DNA of 64,000 nucleotides from Telmatobacter sp. DSM 110680 (lineage in GTDB: Bacteria > Acidobacteriota > Terriglobia > Terriglobales > Acidobacteriaceae). Location of the stretch: positions 124,001-188,000 of the forward strand of contig NZ_CP121196.1 in the NCBI RefSeq assembly GCF_039994875.1. The letters run 5' to 3'. Positions 56,758 to 64,000 of this stretch are shown piece by piece; positions within the stretch are counted from its first letter, which is position 1; each line of letters begins with the position of its first letter. The notes beneath the pieces were generated by a model. It worked only from the letters and a program-made list of their open reading frames with translations. It was not told where the DNA came from and did no database searches. A program made the position numbers and the translations under genes.

Positions 56758-57006
56758 TGTGGCGACAGATTAGCATGTCTCTTTTCGCCATTCAGGGAAA
56801 ATGAGAATGACTCTGTTACCGACAGTACCTGACTGTCAACCCGAGTTGATCATCTGCGGTGTTTTGTGCGACAGGAAAGCCAGTTTCGTCTGTTGTTGGA
56901 GATGGAATTGAGTTCCGTTGCAAGGGAAGCCCTGCAGTGGTTATCGAACAGTGGGTTGCGCGGATCGCTTAACATCGGACAAATAGGCTCGGAGGCTTTC
57001 GTCGCG

Positions 57007-57279
57007 ATGGTCAAGTGGGCGCAGCGAATCGTGGTGGGGCTGGTGGTGGCATTCGTTGCGCTTTATGGGGGCGACTGGGCAGTCTACAAGATGCGCGGAT
57101 CGCCGCAGGGATCTGTCGCGGTGAGCCAGACCCTGGTGGTTCCGTTAAAGGGCAACAAGTCGGAATACGACTACCTTGGAACGAGCGACATGCCGTGCAG
57201 TGTCTCCATCTTTTCGCAGGATGGCAAGAGTCCCTGCTGGCAACTGCGACGCAATCGCGCGCAGAATACTAACCTTTAA
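57007..57279 (+). CDS. Small single-helix membrane protein, unknown function
   Basis: A 90-residue protein from ATG 57007 with one membrane helix (QRIVVGLVVAFVALYGGDWAVY) and a soluble part with two cysteines (SDMPCSVS, KSPCWQL). GGAGG lies 11 bases before the start; the frame is open back to 56866 but that part looks non-coding. No family assigned. Confidence 0.65.
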   Translation: MVKWAQRIVVGLVVAFVALYGGDWAVYKMRGSPQGSVAVSQTLVVPLKGNKSEYDYLGTSDMPCSVSIFSQDGKSPCWQLRRNRAQNTNL

Positions 57280-57428
57280 GAAATCCTCAATCGTTACGAA
57301 TTTCTACCCGACCGCCATGGACGTGTGTTCATTGCTCACAAGCGTTCGTGATATGAGTCACGTTTTCCATTCGCGCATATGCGTACTATCGAGAAATCTT
57401 GCTCCACACGAGCAGATGGACGACAGGT

Positions 57429-57623
57429 ATGTACAGCCAAACACAAAACGAAAATGGAACTTACAATACGCGCTGCCTCTATTGCTTCCTGACAGTCGCA
57501 TCTTCTGTAGAGACTAAAGAAGAGCTGGAAAAGCTGGAGTGTCAGCACGTTTGCCCGGAGAGAGCCCTCTCTGAACTTCTGGCAGCCAGGATCGCAAACG
57601 AGACCCACGTTTCCCGCAACTAA
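57429..57623 (+). CDS. Small cysteine-motif protein, hypothetical
   Basis: A 64-residue soluble protein from ATG 57429. Four cysteines fall in a zinc-ribbon-like pattern: RCLYCFL near residue 16-22 and CQHVCPE near 38-44, with a histidine in the second group. The N-terminal NENGTYNTRC and C-terminal ERALSELLAARI recall short acidobacterial proteins of unknown role. Zinc binding is inferred from spacing only. It is too short to be sure by composition alone; its plausibility rests on the paired Cys motifs. Confidence 0.6.
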   Translation: MYSQTQNENGTYNTRCLYCFLTVASSVETKEELEKLECQHVCPERALSELLAARIANETHVSRN

Positions 57624-57633
57624 GCAGTTGCCC

Positions 57634-58821
57634 TTATTTGTCTGGAGTGCTGGAGGATGAGGGCGCCTGTGCCGGCGGCTTCGCTTGCCCGCCTGAAATC
57701 TTCTTGTAGAGTTCCTGATCAGCCGAACGGGTGATGGTGCTTGCCTTGTCGAGCTCCGCCTTGGCCTCTTCTTTCCGGCCCATTGCTCGATAGAGACGGC
57801 CGAGGCGCCAGTGCACGTTCACGTCGTTGGGAGTGAGTTTTTCGGCAGTGAGAAACTCGCGAAGAGCATCGTCGTTGTGCCCATCGCTAGCGGCGAGAAT
57901 GCCGAGATCGAGGTGGGCGAGACCCATCGAGGGATCGAGCTTTACTGATTTCTCTAGCAATTGCGCAGCATCCTCGGGCTGATTCATCTGAATCTTCGCG
58001 TCGGCGATGTAGAGAAGAGATTGCGCGTGGTTGGGATCGTTGGCCAGTTCTGCCTGAAATTCTGGTATCGCTTCGGCGTACTGCTTTTGCGACCAGAGCA
58101 GGTAGCCGAGTCCGAAGTGAACGTTGGGCTCACTGGGCTTGGCCTTTACGGCTTTGCGAAACATTTCGATAGCGCCGGAGGTATCGCTCATCTCGTCGAG
58201 GGCCTCGCCGGCAAGCATGTCGGCTTCGGCGGAATCGGGGTCGAGGTTAAGGATCTCGTGATAGACGTCGAGGACGCGGCTGTACTGCTTGGACCAAAGA
58301 TAGCTGTGGGCGAGGGCAAGGCGAATGGGCAGGTTTTGCGGATCAGCATCAGCGGCGGTTTTGAGAAAGGGCGCGGCTTCGACGTATTGGCTAAGTCCGT
58401 AATGTGCCATGCCGAGAAGAATGGCGTAGCGCATCGCCTCAGGTGACTTGGGCGGCGCGTTTTTGTACAGGAGGTTGAGCTCCGGAACCGCCGCTTTAAG
58501 ATCACCTGCCTTGAAGAGGGCCAAGGCAAGGTTGAGACGCAGACCGGGCATGTTGGGCTTGAGAGCGAGGGCCTTGCGATAGAACGGAATGGCTTCTTTG
58601 TAGTGCTCCTGGCGCGCCTCGAGCAGGCCAAGATGCGCGTAGGGTTCGGGATCTGAAGGATGCGACTTGAGGAGGCCACGCCAAGCTTGTTCGCTTTCTG
58701 CGAGTTTGCCTTGCTGCTCGAGAGCGATGGCGGATTGGCGAAGGTCCACGGTTTGCGCTGCGAGAAATGTGGCAATGAAGAAGAGGAGAAGCGGCAGTCT
58801 CGTACGTGCGATCAGTTTCAC
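57634..58821 (-). CDS. Secreted TPR-repeat protein
   Basis: A 395-residue protein. GTG 58821 is preferred (MKLIARTRLPLLLFFIATF, a classic signal peptide, with AGGCAGG upstream); an ATG at 58869 is an alternative, and open frame to 59130 looks non-coding. After the signal come about nine TPR units (AIALEQQGKLAESEQAWRGLL, VHFGLGYLLWSQKQYAEAI, VHWRLGRLYRAMGRKEEA) ending in a Pro/Ala/Ser-rich tail (AKPPAQAPSSSSTPDK). Periplasmic scaffold protein; partners unknown. Confidence 0.85.
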   Translation of the reverse strand: MKLIARTRLPLLLFFIATFLAAQTVDLRQSAIALEQQGKLAESEQAWRGLLKSHPSDPEPYAHLGLLEARQEHYKEAIPFYRKALALKPNMPGLRLNLALALFKAGDLKAAVPELNLLYKNAPPKSPEAMRYAILLGMAHYGLSQYVEAAPFLKTAADADPQNLPIRLALAHSYLWSKQYSRVLDVYHEILNLDPDSAEADMLAGEALDEMSDTSGAIEMFRKAVKAKPSEPNVHFGLGYLLWSQKQYAEAIPEFQAELANDPNHAQSLLYIADAKIQMNQPEDAAQLLEKSVKLDPSMGLAHLDLGILAASDGHNDDALREFLTAEKLTPNDVNVHWRLGRLYRAMGRKEEAKAELDKASTITRSADQELYKKISGGQAKPPAQAPSSSSTPDK

Positions 58822-58928
58822 CCGCCTGCCTTTCTTTTCGTCCCCGCTCCCCACAAGCAAACGGGGCATCTTTATTTTCGCTCGGAGAGAGAAATGCGAC
58901 AACTCATGCGCCAGAGCTTTCCATCGAA

Positions 58929-59474
58929 TCAGGCCACCTGCAGGTATCTCTCCCGCACAATCCTGAGGTGATGGATCACGTGGCCGGGAATGATGAATGC
59001 AAGCGAGCGGACAGTGAATGGATTGTCGCTGGCGATGCCTGCGCGCATCCATGCTTCCGCGGGAAGATTCTGAAAGAACGAGATTGTGGCGAGGCGCACA
59101 TGCTGGAATTCTTCTACGTGGGCACCCCATGAGATGGTGTCGGCCTGTGCGCCAGTCGCTGAGATTCCCTGATCATAACTGGGTAAAGGCGTAGTGAAAC
59201 CACGAGCAAACCAAAGGGCGCGAAAGACAAATGCGCGTTCCGTGTCGGTGATATGATTCAGGACCTGGCGGATGCTCCACTTGTCCGGAGCATATCGATG
59301 GAGAGACTTCTCCTCAGAGATTGTCGAGAGGAATTGCCGGCAATCCTCAAGCTGACTCTGGATTACCTGGAATGGGTTGTCGCCAGCGACCTGATCGATG
59401 TAGGTGAAATAGTAAGGTGCGGCTTCGTCGGGCTTAGGTCTTCCAATCATGGTTGTGATTTTATCGTTCCGCAT
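58929..59474 (-). CDS. DinB-family protein
   Basis: A 181-residue four-helix protein of the DinB/YfiT superfamily. The three metal-ligand histidines are recognisable in spacing: WSIRQVLNHITDTERAF (first His), GAHVEEFQHVRLAT and GHVIHHLRIVRERY (last His). Relatives are thiol-S-transferases or metal-dependent hydrolases; the bacillithiol transferase branch is one candidate. ATG 59474 and ATG 59450 are both possible starts. Confidence 0.88.
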   Translation of the reverse strand: MRNDKITTMIGRPKPDEAAPYYFTYIDQVAGDNPFQVIQSQLEDCRQFLSTISEEKSLHRYAPDKWSIRQVLNHITDTERAFVFRALWFARGFTTPLPSYDQGISATGAQADTISWGAHVEEFQHVRLATISFFQNLPAEAWMRAGIASDNPFTVRSLAFIIPGHVIHHLRIVRERYLQVA

Positions 59475-59503
59475 GCAATATCTCTACGTTTTGCGAGGTC
59501 GCG

Positions 59504-60898
59504 TCATGCGCCGTTCTTCAAGTCAGGATATTTAGCGTAGATCATGCGCTGGTTTTCGGGGCTTAGATCCTTAAGTCGTGTGGGCTTGTCCTGGGGACGG
59601 GTGCCTTTCTGATTCAGCACGTTCATCAGGCTCCATTCGCGCTGGGGCTTGTCTGGCTCTGAAGTTTGGAGATCGTAGCGGGTGAAGTCGATGGCCATCG
59701 GTGCGCTGTTGGTGGTCCAGTCACGGAGCAGCGCGAGACGAAACTCGCGATTCATATACCACTCGATTTCGAGTTTCTTTTCGGAGCCGGGTGCGCCAGT
59801 TCCTTTCGCATCGAAGCGGTAATTGAGCGCGTCGTTGTTGGGCGTGTGCTTGCGCCATTCGAGGCCGAAGTCGCCTTCGGTCATTACTTGTGTATCGGGC
59901 CAGCGATCGTGCACGGCTTGCAACCACCAGGTCAGATCTTCGTCGTGACCGATGGATAGCTCCCAGATGGATGTCACGAAGCCGAAACCGTTCAGCGACT
60001 GGCCTTTGTCGAAGTGCATCGCGGTGGTGTCGAGCATTTCCTTGCGGCCGACCTGGGTTCCAAGATTGCCCACGGTTTCAATCGGGCCTACGCCCATACG
60101 GCTGTTGAATCCGCCCTCGAAGCCTTGACGCCGGGCAGCGAGAAAATCGCAGGTCCAGCCGTCAAGACACACGCAGTCGATGAAATCCTGCTTGCCCTGG
60201 GCCGGTTTGAGGTAGTGTTCGCGGCTGGGGTAATAGGGGTAGCAGATGCCGCCGTCGCCATCGCCATTGTCGATGCCGTGCTGGCTCCAGATTTGTCCCT
60301 GGCAAACGTGGATGCCCTCGTCTTGTGCGAGGAGGCGCTGGTTCTCCGCATCCATAAAACCAGCGACCAGAGATTGCGGACGATAACCGCCGCCCACCAT
60401 GGTTGAGATCATGCTGAGGGCTGTGTGGATGGTGGCGCGATTGTTCTCACGGGTGTCGAACATGGGCGCGAAGTATCCGCCAGGGATGAACGTGATTTCG
60501 TCGCCGTAGCGATGGTGATAGTCGACGAGAAGCTTGCGCCCTTCCTGGTATTCCTTGCGATCATCTTTGAGTGCAAGCCAACTGACCGCCCAGGTCATCC
60601 TGCCCTGCGGACAGCCGCGCGCAAAAGCCTCGCGCCGCGAGCGGATGCGTTCAGGGCGATTGTCGACGGCCTCATCCTCGCCGAGGTTGCGTGTTGGCGT
60701 GACTTCGATCTGGTTGACGCGGAAAACGGAAACGTGGGTCAGAAATCTGCCGCGCAAGGGAAAAGGCGACGCGGCGAGTGCGAGGCCTGCTGCCGAATTG
60801 GTGAGCGCGATGGACGCGGCGGAAGCTGCGGTGCCGACGAGGAATTGGCGCCGGCTTAGCTCGGCGAGCACAGTCTGGTTCGTTGTCTTTTTTTTCAT
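59504..60898 (-). CDS. Tat-exported protein, DUF3863-like
   Basis: A 464-residue protein with a twin-arginine signal (LSRRQFLVGTAASAASIAL). The start at 60898 places it near the signal; open frame extends to 61123. The mature part contains a block with VFRVNQIEVTPTRNLGEDEAVDNRP, YHHRYGDEITFIPGG, GYRPQSLVAGFMDAENQRLL, and GQIWSQHGIDNGDGDGG. This resembles DUF3863-type proteins from soil and gut bacteria, thought to be related to polysaccharide deacetylase or glycosidase folds; this is from memory and should be treated as tentative. The neighbours give no functional clue. Confidence 0.7.
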   Translation of the reverse strand: MKKKTTNQTVLAELSRRQFLVGTAASAASIALTNSAAGLALAASPFPLRGRFLTHVSVFRVNQIEVTPTRNLGEDEAVDNRPERIRSRREAFARGCPQGRMTWAVSWLALKDDRKEYQEGRKLLVDYHHRYGDEITFIPGGYFAPMFDTRENNRATIHTALSMISTMVGGGYRPQSLVAGFMDAENQRLLAQDEGIHVCQGQIWSQHGIDNGDGDGGICYPYYPSREHYLKPAQGKQDFIDCVCLDGWTCDFLAARRQGFEGGFNSRMGVGPIETVGNLGTQVGRKEMLDTTAMHFDKGQSLNGFGFVTSIWELSIGHDEDLTWWLQAVHDRWPDTQVMTEGDFGLEWRKHTPNNDALNYRFDAKGTGAPGSEKKLEIEWYMNREFRLALLRDWTTNSAPMAIDFTRYDLQTSEPDKPQREWSLMNVLNQKGTRPQDKPTRLKDLSPENQRMIYAKYPDLKNGA

Positions 60899-61235
60899 GT
60901 TGTTGTCGGGAGTGGATTCGCTCCGGATTCTGTTCTTCATTTTTGCAGATACGAGCGGGGAACCTGAGTTTGTTTTGGGTGAGCTCAGCTTGGTTAGGAT
61001 AAGCGTCTGACAGGGGCTGCGCGGAGCTAGGGTCGAATTACCTCTAAACAGGAAGTGACTCTGTTCCGGTGCATGAAATCCTGACAGCAACTGCAGATCC
61101 CTCCGCTCCGGTCGGTATGACATACCCGATTAGGGGCATGGCGGGCGTCTGACGCTTTGGGCCTTGGTCTCTGACACTGATTTGGTTTTTCGCATGACTT
61201 CCGGTGTTTCGGAAGGGACTGCAGATGAGCGCTTC

Positions 61236-62198
61236 TCAGGAGTGCATGCGGGCTACGTCGCGGAGTTGTCTTGCGGTGATTTCGAGAAATGTTTCGATGT
61301 TGGCGCCGGGGGGCGGTTCCAATCCTGACTTGGCCTGGATGGCGGCGGCGAGGCGCTGGGCGAGGAGTTCACGGGTGGCGAGAGGCATGTCGAGACGGCG
61401 GGAGAAAAAGCTTTCGAGTACCTGGAGGTCGGAGGTTGAGAGCTTGGCGACTCCGTGATCGGGAAGCGAGAAGCCGGCGTGAGGTTCGGGAGCGAAAGTC
61501 GAGGGGGCGAAGAGGTTGGCGGTGAAGGTGCGGGTGGACTCGGTGCTGGCGGGTGCATCTTCGATGCGGTCGCGCACGACGAGGGTTCCGGCGGCGAGAT
61601 CGCCCAGGCGCTGGTGATCGCGTGAGACGAAGATGGCGATGACGCCGACTGCGTAGGGGACCACCCACGGAACCATGTCGATGTAGCGGATGAAGTTGCG
61701 GGCCATGGATTCGAAGAGGCCGATGGCGCGTCCGGAGCGCTGGTGATCGCGTGAGACGAAGATGGCGATGACGCCGACTGCGTAGGGGACCACCCACGGA
61801 ACCATGTCGATGTAGCGGATGAAGTTGCGGGCCATGGATTCGAAGAGGCCGATGGCGCGTCCGGAGCGCTGGATGACGCGGATGCGGGCGATGCGCTTGC
61901 CGGGGGTGCGGCCGTTGTTGAAGGCCTCAAACAGCGTGAAATATCCCCAGTTGAAGAGAAAGATCAGGAAAAGGTAGAGAGCGGTTGCCCACTGCGCGGA
62001 CAGGCGATTAAAGGCGGTGAGGCTGGGGAGGAAGTAGGCAAATATCCACATCAGGATGCCGATTCCGATGCCCCAGATGACGTAATCGACCAGAAGCGCG
62101 ATGAAGCGGCTGCCAATGCCAGCCAGGGGCATTTGAATCGCGACGAGTTCAGGGGTATCGATGCTAAGCTGATCAGAACTCTGGTCAATTTGATCCAT
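61236..62198 (-). CDS. RDD-family membrane protein with an internal duplication
   Basis: A 320-residue protein. The RDD domain (GSRFIALLVDYVIWGIG, then NNGRTPGKRIARIRVI) is followed by a 43-residue segment present twice in exact tandem (from RSGRAIGLFESMARNF to VSRDHQ). It includes a hydrophobic segment (VVPYAVGVIAIFV), so the duplicated form gains a membrane segment, which may change topology. Without the duplication the protein would be 277 residues. The C-terminal part is soluble. RDD proteins are of uncertain role, some linked to Na+/H+ exchange. The start codon overlaps that of the divergent SpoIIM gene. Confidence 0.88.
   Translation of the reverse strand: MDQIDQSSDQLSIDTPELVAIQMPLAGIGSRFIALLVDYVIWGIGIGILMWIFAYFLPSLTAFNRLSAQWATALYLFLIFLFNWGYFTLFEAFNNGRTPGKRIARIRVIQRSGRAIGLFESMARNFIRYIDMVPWVVPYAVGVIAIFVSRDHQRSGRAIGLFESMARNFIRYIDMVPWVVPYAVGVIAIFVSRDHQRLGDLAAGTLVVRDRIEDAPASTESTRTFTANLFAPSTFAPEPHAGFSLPDHGVAKLSTSDLQVLESFFSRRLDMPLATRELLAQRLAAAIQAKSGLEPPPGANIETFLEITARQLRDVARMHS
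61608..61865. repeat. Perfect 129-bp in-frame tandem duplication in the RDD gene
   Basis: Copies at 61608-61736 and 61737-61865 are identical by eye, and each is 43 codons, so the frame is kept. A third partial copy is not present: the sequence diverges after GCGCTGG at 61866. Identity suggests a very recent event or an assembly artefact. Confidence 0.95.
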
Positions 62199-63168
62199 GG
62201 CACCAATTCTATCGAATCAATGGATTGCCAAGCGGCGGCCACACTGGGACCGGCTGGCTTTTTTGCTTAGCCGATCGGACCAGCACGGGCTGAGTGACCT
62301 TTCGCGGGCCGAGTTGCAGGAGATGGCGCTGCTCTACCGGCAGGTGGCGGCGGACCTTTCTGTACTGCGGCGGGATGAGACGGCGCGCACCTATACCGAC
62401 AATGTGAACCAATTGCTGGCGCGGGCTCACCACATCATCTACTCGCGGCGCAAAACGACGTGGCTTACGCTTTTTCGTTTTCTGAAGGATGAGTATCCGG
62501 CGATCTTTCAGCGGCAACTGCCCTATGTGGCTGCGTCATTGCTGGTGAGCGTGGCGTGGGGCTTGCTGGGCGCAATGATCACCAGTGCCCGACCCGAGTT
62601 TATGCGGCACTACGTCGGGCCGGCGATGATCGCGACGATGGAACAGCACAAGATGTGGACAGAGTCGATTGTGAGTGTCGCACCGCAAGAGACCAGTCAC
62701 ATCATGACCAACAATCTGTCTGTGAGCTTTGTGACTTTCGCCGGCGGCATCTTTTTTGGGGTGGGCACGTTCTGGTTTCTCTACCGTAACGGGATGATGC
62801 TGGGTGTAATTGCAGTGGCTTGTCATCAGTACGGTATGTCCGTTCCGCTGTGGAGCTTTATTGCTCCGCACGGTTCGCTGGAGTTGCCGGCGATCATCAT
62901 CGCAGGTGGTGCGGGCTTTCGGATCGGGCACGCGATGCTGTTTCCGGGCGGGTATCGCTGGAAAGAATCGGTAGCGCGGGGAGGCATTGAGGCAACACAG
63001 CTGGTGTCGGGCGTGATTCCGATGCTGGTGGTGGCCGGATGCCTGGAAGGATTCTTCTCGCCGTCGCATGCGCCGGTGTGGTTGAAGTTCACGGTCGGCG
63101 GGCTGCTGTTTACGCTGCTGTTGACGTGGCTTTTCCGGCGGGTGAAGGCTTTGCCGACGGAAGCTTAA
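62197..63168 (+). CDS. Stage II sporulation protein M-like (DUF95) membrane protein
   Basis: A 323-residue inner-membrane protein of the SpoIIM family: a soluble N-terminal helical part (RRPHWDRLAFLLSRSDQHGL, LYRQVAADLSVLRRDE), then about five to six helices including FAGGIFFGVGTFWFLYRNGMMLG and APHGSLELPAIIIAGGAGFRIG. In non-spore-formers the family usually sits beside an RDD gene, as here, and its function is unknown. The ATG at 62197 shares bases with the RDD start codon on the other strand. Confidence 0.9.
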   Translation: MAPILSNQWIAKRRPHWDRLAFLLSRSDQHGLSDLSRAELQEMALLYRQVAADLSVLRRDETARTYTDNVNQLLARAHHIIYSRRKTTWLTLFRFLKDEYPAIFQRQLPYVAASLLVSVAWGLLGAMITSARPEFMRHYVGPAMIATMEQHKMWTESIVSVAPQETSHIMTNNLSVSFVTFAGGIFFGVGTFWFLYRNGMMLGVIAVACHQYGMSVPLWSFIAPHGSLELPAIIIAGGAGFRIGHAMLFPGGYRWKESVARGGIEATQLVSGVIPMLVVAGCLEGFFSPSHAPVWLKFTVGGLLFTLLLTWLFRRVKALPTEA

Positions 63169-63238
63169 ATCTGGTTCATCCTGCCATGGGGAGTTTCGCT
63201 TTCCCACCATGACCTCGTCATGAATGGGCACCCGCTAT

Positions 63239-63964
63239 TTATTTCGATACATCGCGGCCGATCTGGGTGAGATCAAGCTGGCTTGGGCTGTAATCGATAT
63301 AGCCTAGGCCGACGCGCATGTTGTGGAGGACGGCTGCGGGGATGGTGATGGCAACACAGATGCCGAAGATGGCGTGCGCAATGGCCAGCGGGTAGACGTT
63401 GCGCGAACGCACGAAGACCAGGCAGGCCGTCAGTCCCCAGACGAGGGTAAGCGGTGTGAGCACCGGATTGGGCAGATGCGCGAGCGCGAAGACGAACGCG
63501 CTGACAGCTGCGGCAATATTGGGGTTGGGCACGATGCGTAACAGGCGTGCAAGAAAATATCCCTGCAAGAGCAGTTGTTGCAGAAGCGCCCAGATGGTGT
63601 AGCCGCCGAAGGCCAGGAGCCACTGCTCGGGCCGGCCGGGGTGATGGAGTGTGTGGAAGCTAGCGGCGAAAAAGGTTGCGACTGCGGCCATCAAAACGGC
63701 TACACCGACTACCCACGTCGAACGCCAGAATCCCGCGACGCAGCAGCCCATTGCTCTCCAGCCTTCGAACGACAAGCTGATAGAGATCATGAACCATCCG
63801 AGCGCGATGAAGGAGAGCCAGTGATGGAGCGGACGCGGCGTCCAGATGACGGCCAGGATGAAGCCGAAACCAACTGCGAGTTCGCCGATCTCCCATGCGA
63901 TGCGCCGTGGTGATGTTGCCGCGGCGCACGCGCAGCTTGCGTTGGATTCCTCGGGGACACTCAT
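63239..63964 (-). CDS. CPBP-family intramembrane protein with altered catalytic motif
   Basis: A 241-residue membrane protein from ATG 63964 with GGAGG six bases upstream. About seven helices. The fold and later histidines fit the CPBP (Abi/CAAX protease and bacteriocin-processing) family: FALAHLPNP (His163) and AHAIFGI (His197). The first motif, normally EExxxR, reads QQLLLQ (Gln129, Gln130), so the two catalytic glutamates are both changed. It is likely an inactive or repurposed member. It lies next to RDD and SpoIIM-like genes. Confidence 0.78.
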   Translation of the reverse strand: MSVPEESNASCACAAATSPRRIAWEIGELAVGFGFILAVIWTPRPLHHWLSFIALGWFMISISLSFEGWRAMGCCVAGFWRSTWVVGVAVLMAAVATFFAASFHTLHHPGRPEQWLLAFGGYTIWALLQQLLLQGYFLARLLRIVPNPNIAAAVSAFVFALAHLPNPVLTPLTLVWGLTACLVFVRSRNVYPLAIAHAIFGICVAITIPAAVLHNMRVGLGYIDYSPSQLDLTQIGRDVSK

Positions 63965-64000
63965 GCGCAACCTCCATGCCGAAGGAAATCACGGGGACTT

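Noticed and set aside
61608-61865. CRISPR-like repeat
   Set aside because: There are only two adjacent copies without spacers, inside a coding frame; it is a tandem duplication.

Overview
The window reads as chromosomal DNA from an acidobacterium of the Terriglobia/Acidobacteriaceae type. This is inferred from gene content: a very large Oar-like TonB-dependent receptor with an N-terminal carboxypeptidase-regulatory domain, several CRTAC1-type (FG-GAP plus ASPIC/UnbV) proteins, many TPR proteins, many Tat-exported proteins and a moderately high GC content. No phage, insertion sequence, CRISPR array or rRNA was seen. One tRNA-Leu(CAA) is present.

Layout. (1) 1-16.5 kb is a secretion and outer-membrane block: a partial TPR gene, a TonB receptor, then a translationally coupled run (CRTAC1/redoxin/TPR fusion, giant TPR protein, CRTAC1), a further CRTAC1 protein and a convergent TPR/carboxypeptidase-regulatory protein. 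Each of the three CRTAC1 proteins shows seven DxDxDG-like motifs, as expected for a seven-bladed propeller. (2) 16.6-26.1 kb holds a Tat-exported GH2 glycosidase, an AraC-type regulator, and a divergent same-strand cluster of two aldo/keto reductases, an NTF2-like protein, a type-B carboxylesterase and a cupin. (3) 26.6-37 kb holds tRNA-Leu, overlapping purL-purF, an ACS-type MFS transporter, an MFS-spermidine-synthase-like fusion, and a divergent EF-G paralogue behind a long structured leader. (4) 37.3-42.2 kb holds a YgiB/YgiC-like pair, a frameshifted MATE transporter behind a short leader ORF and nested hairpins, and a TolC-type protein.

(5) 42.4-49.5 kb is the most unusual region. Seven minus-strand genes, nearly all overlapping, encode in transcription order a trans-isoprenyl diphosphate synthase, a MacB/FtsX-type ABC permease, its ATPase, a CcoN-like membrane protein that seems to lack most copper-site histidines, a four-helix membrane protein, a fusion of an MFS-like domain to a CcoO-like cytochrome c and a second cytochrome c, and a secreted YceI (polyisoprenoid-binding) protein. 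A two-component system is divergent from it. I infer a membrane redox or lipid-carrier module; its function is not established.

(6) 52-64 kb holds housekeeping and accessory genes: a zinc-independent MDR reductase, an ICMT-like methyltransferase, pgl-glk, a TonB C-terminal protein, two small hypothetical proteins, a TPR protein, a DinB protein, a Tat-exported protein, and an RDD / SpoIIM / CPBP-like membrane set. The RDD gene carries a perfect in-frame 129-bp tandem duplication, and its start codon overlaps that of the divergent SpoIIM gene.
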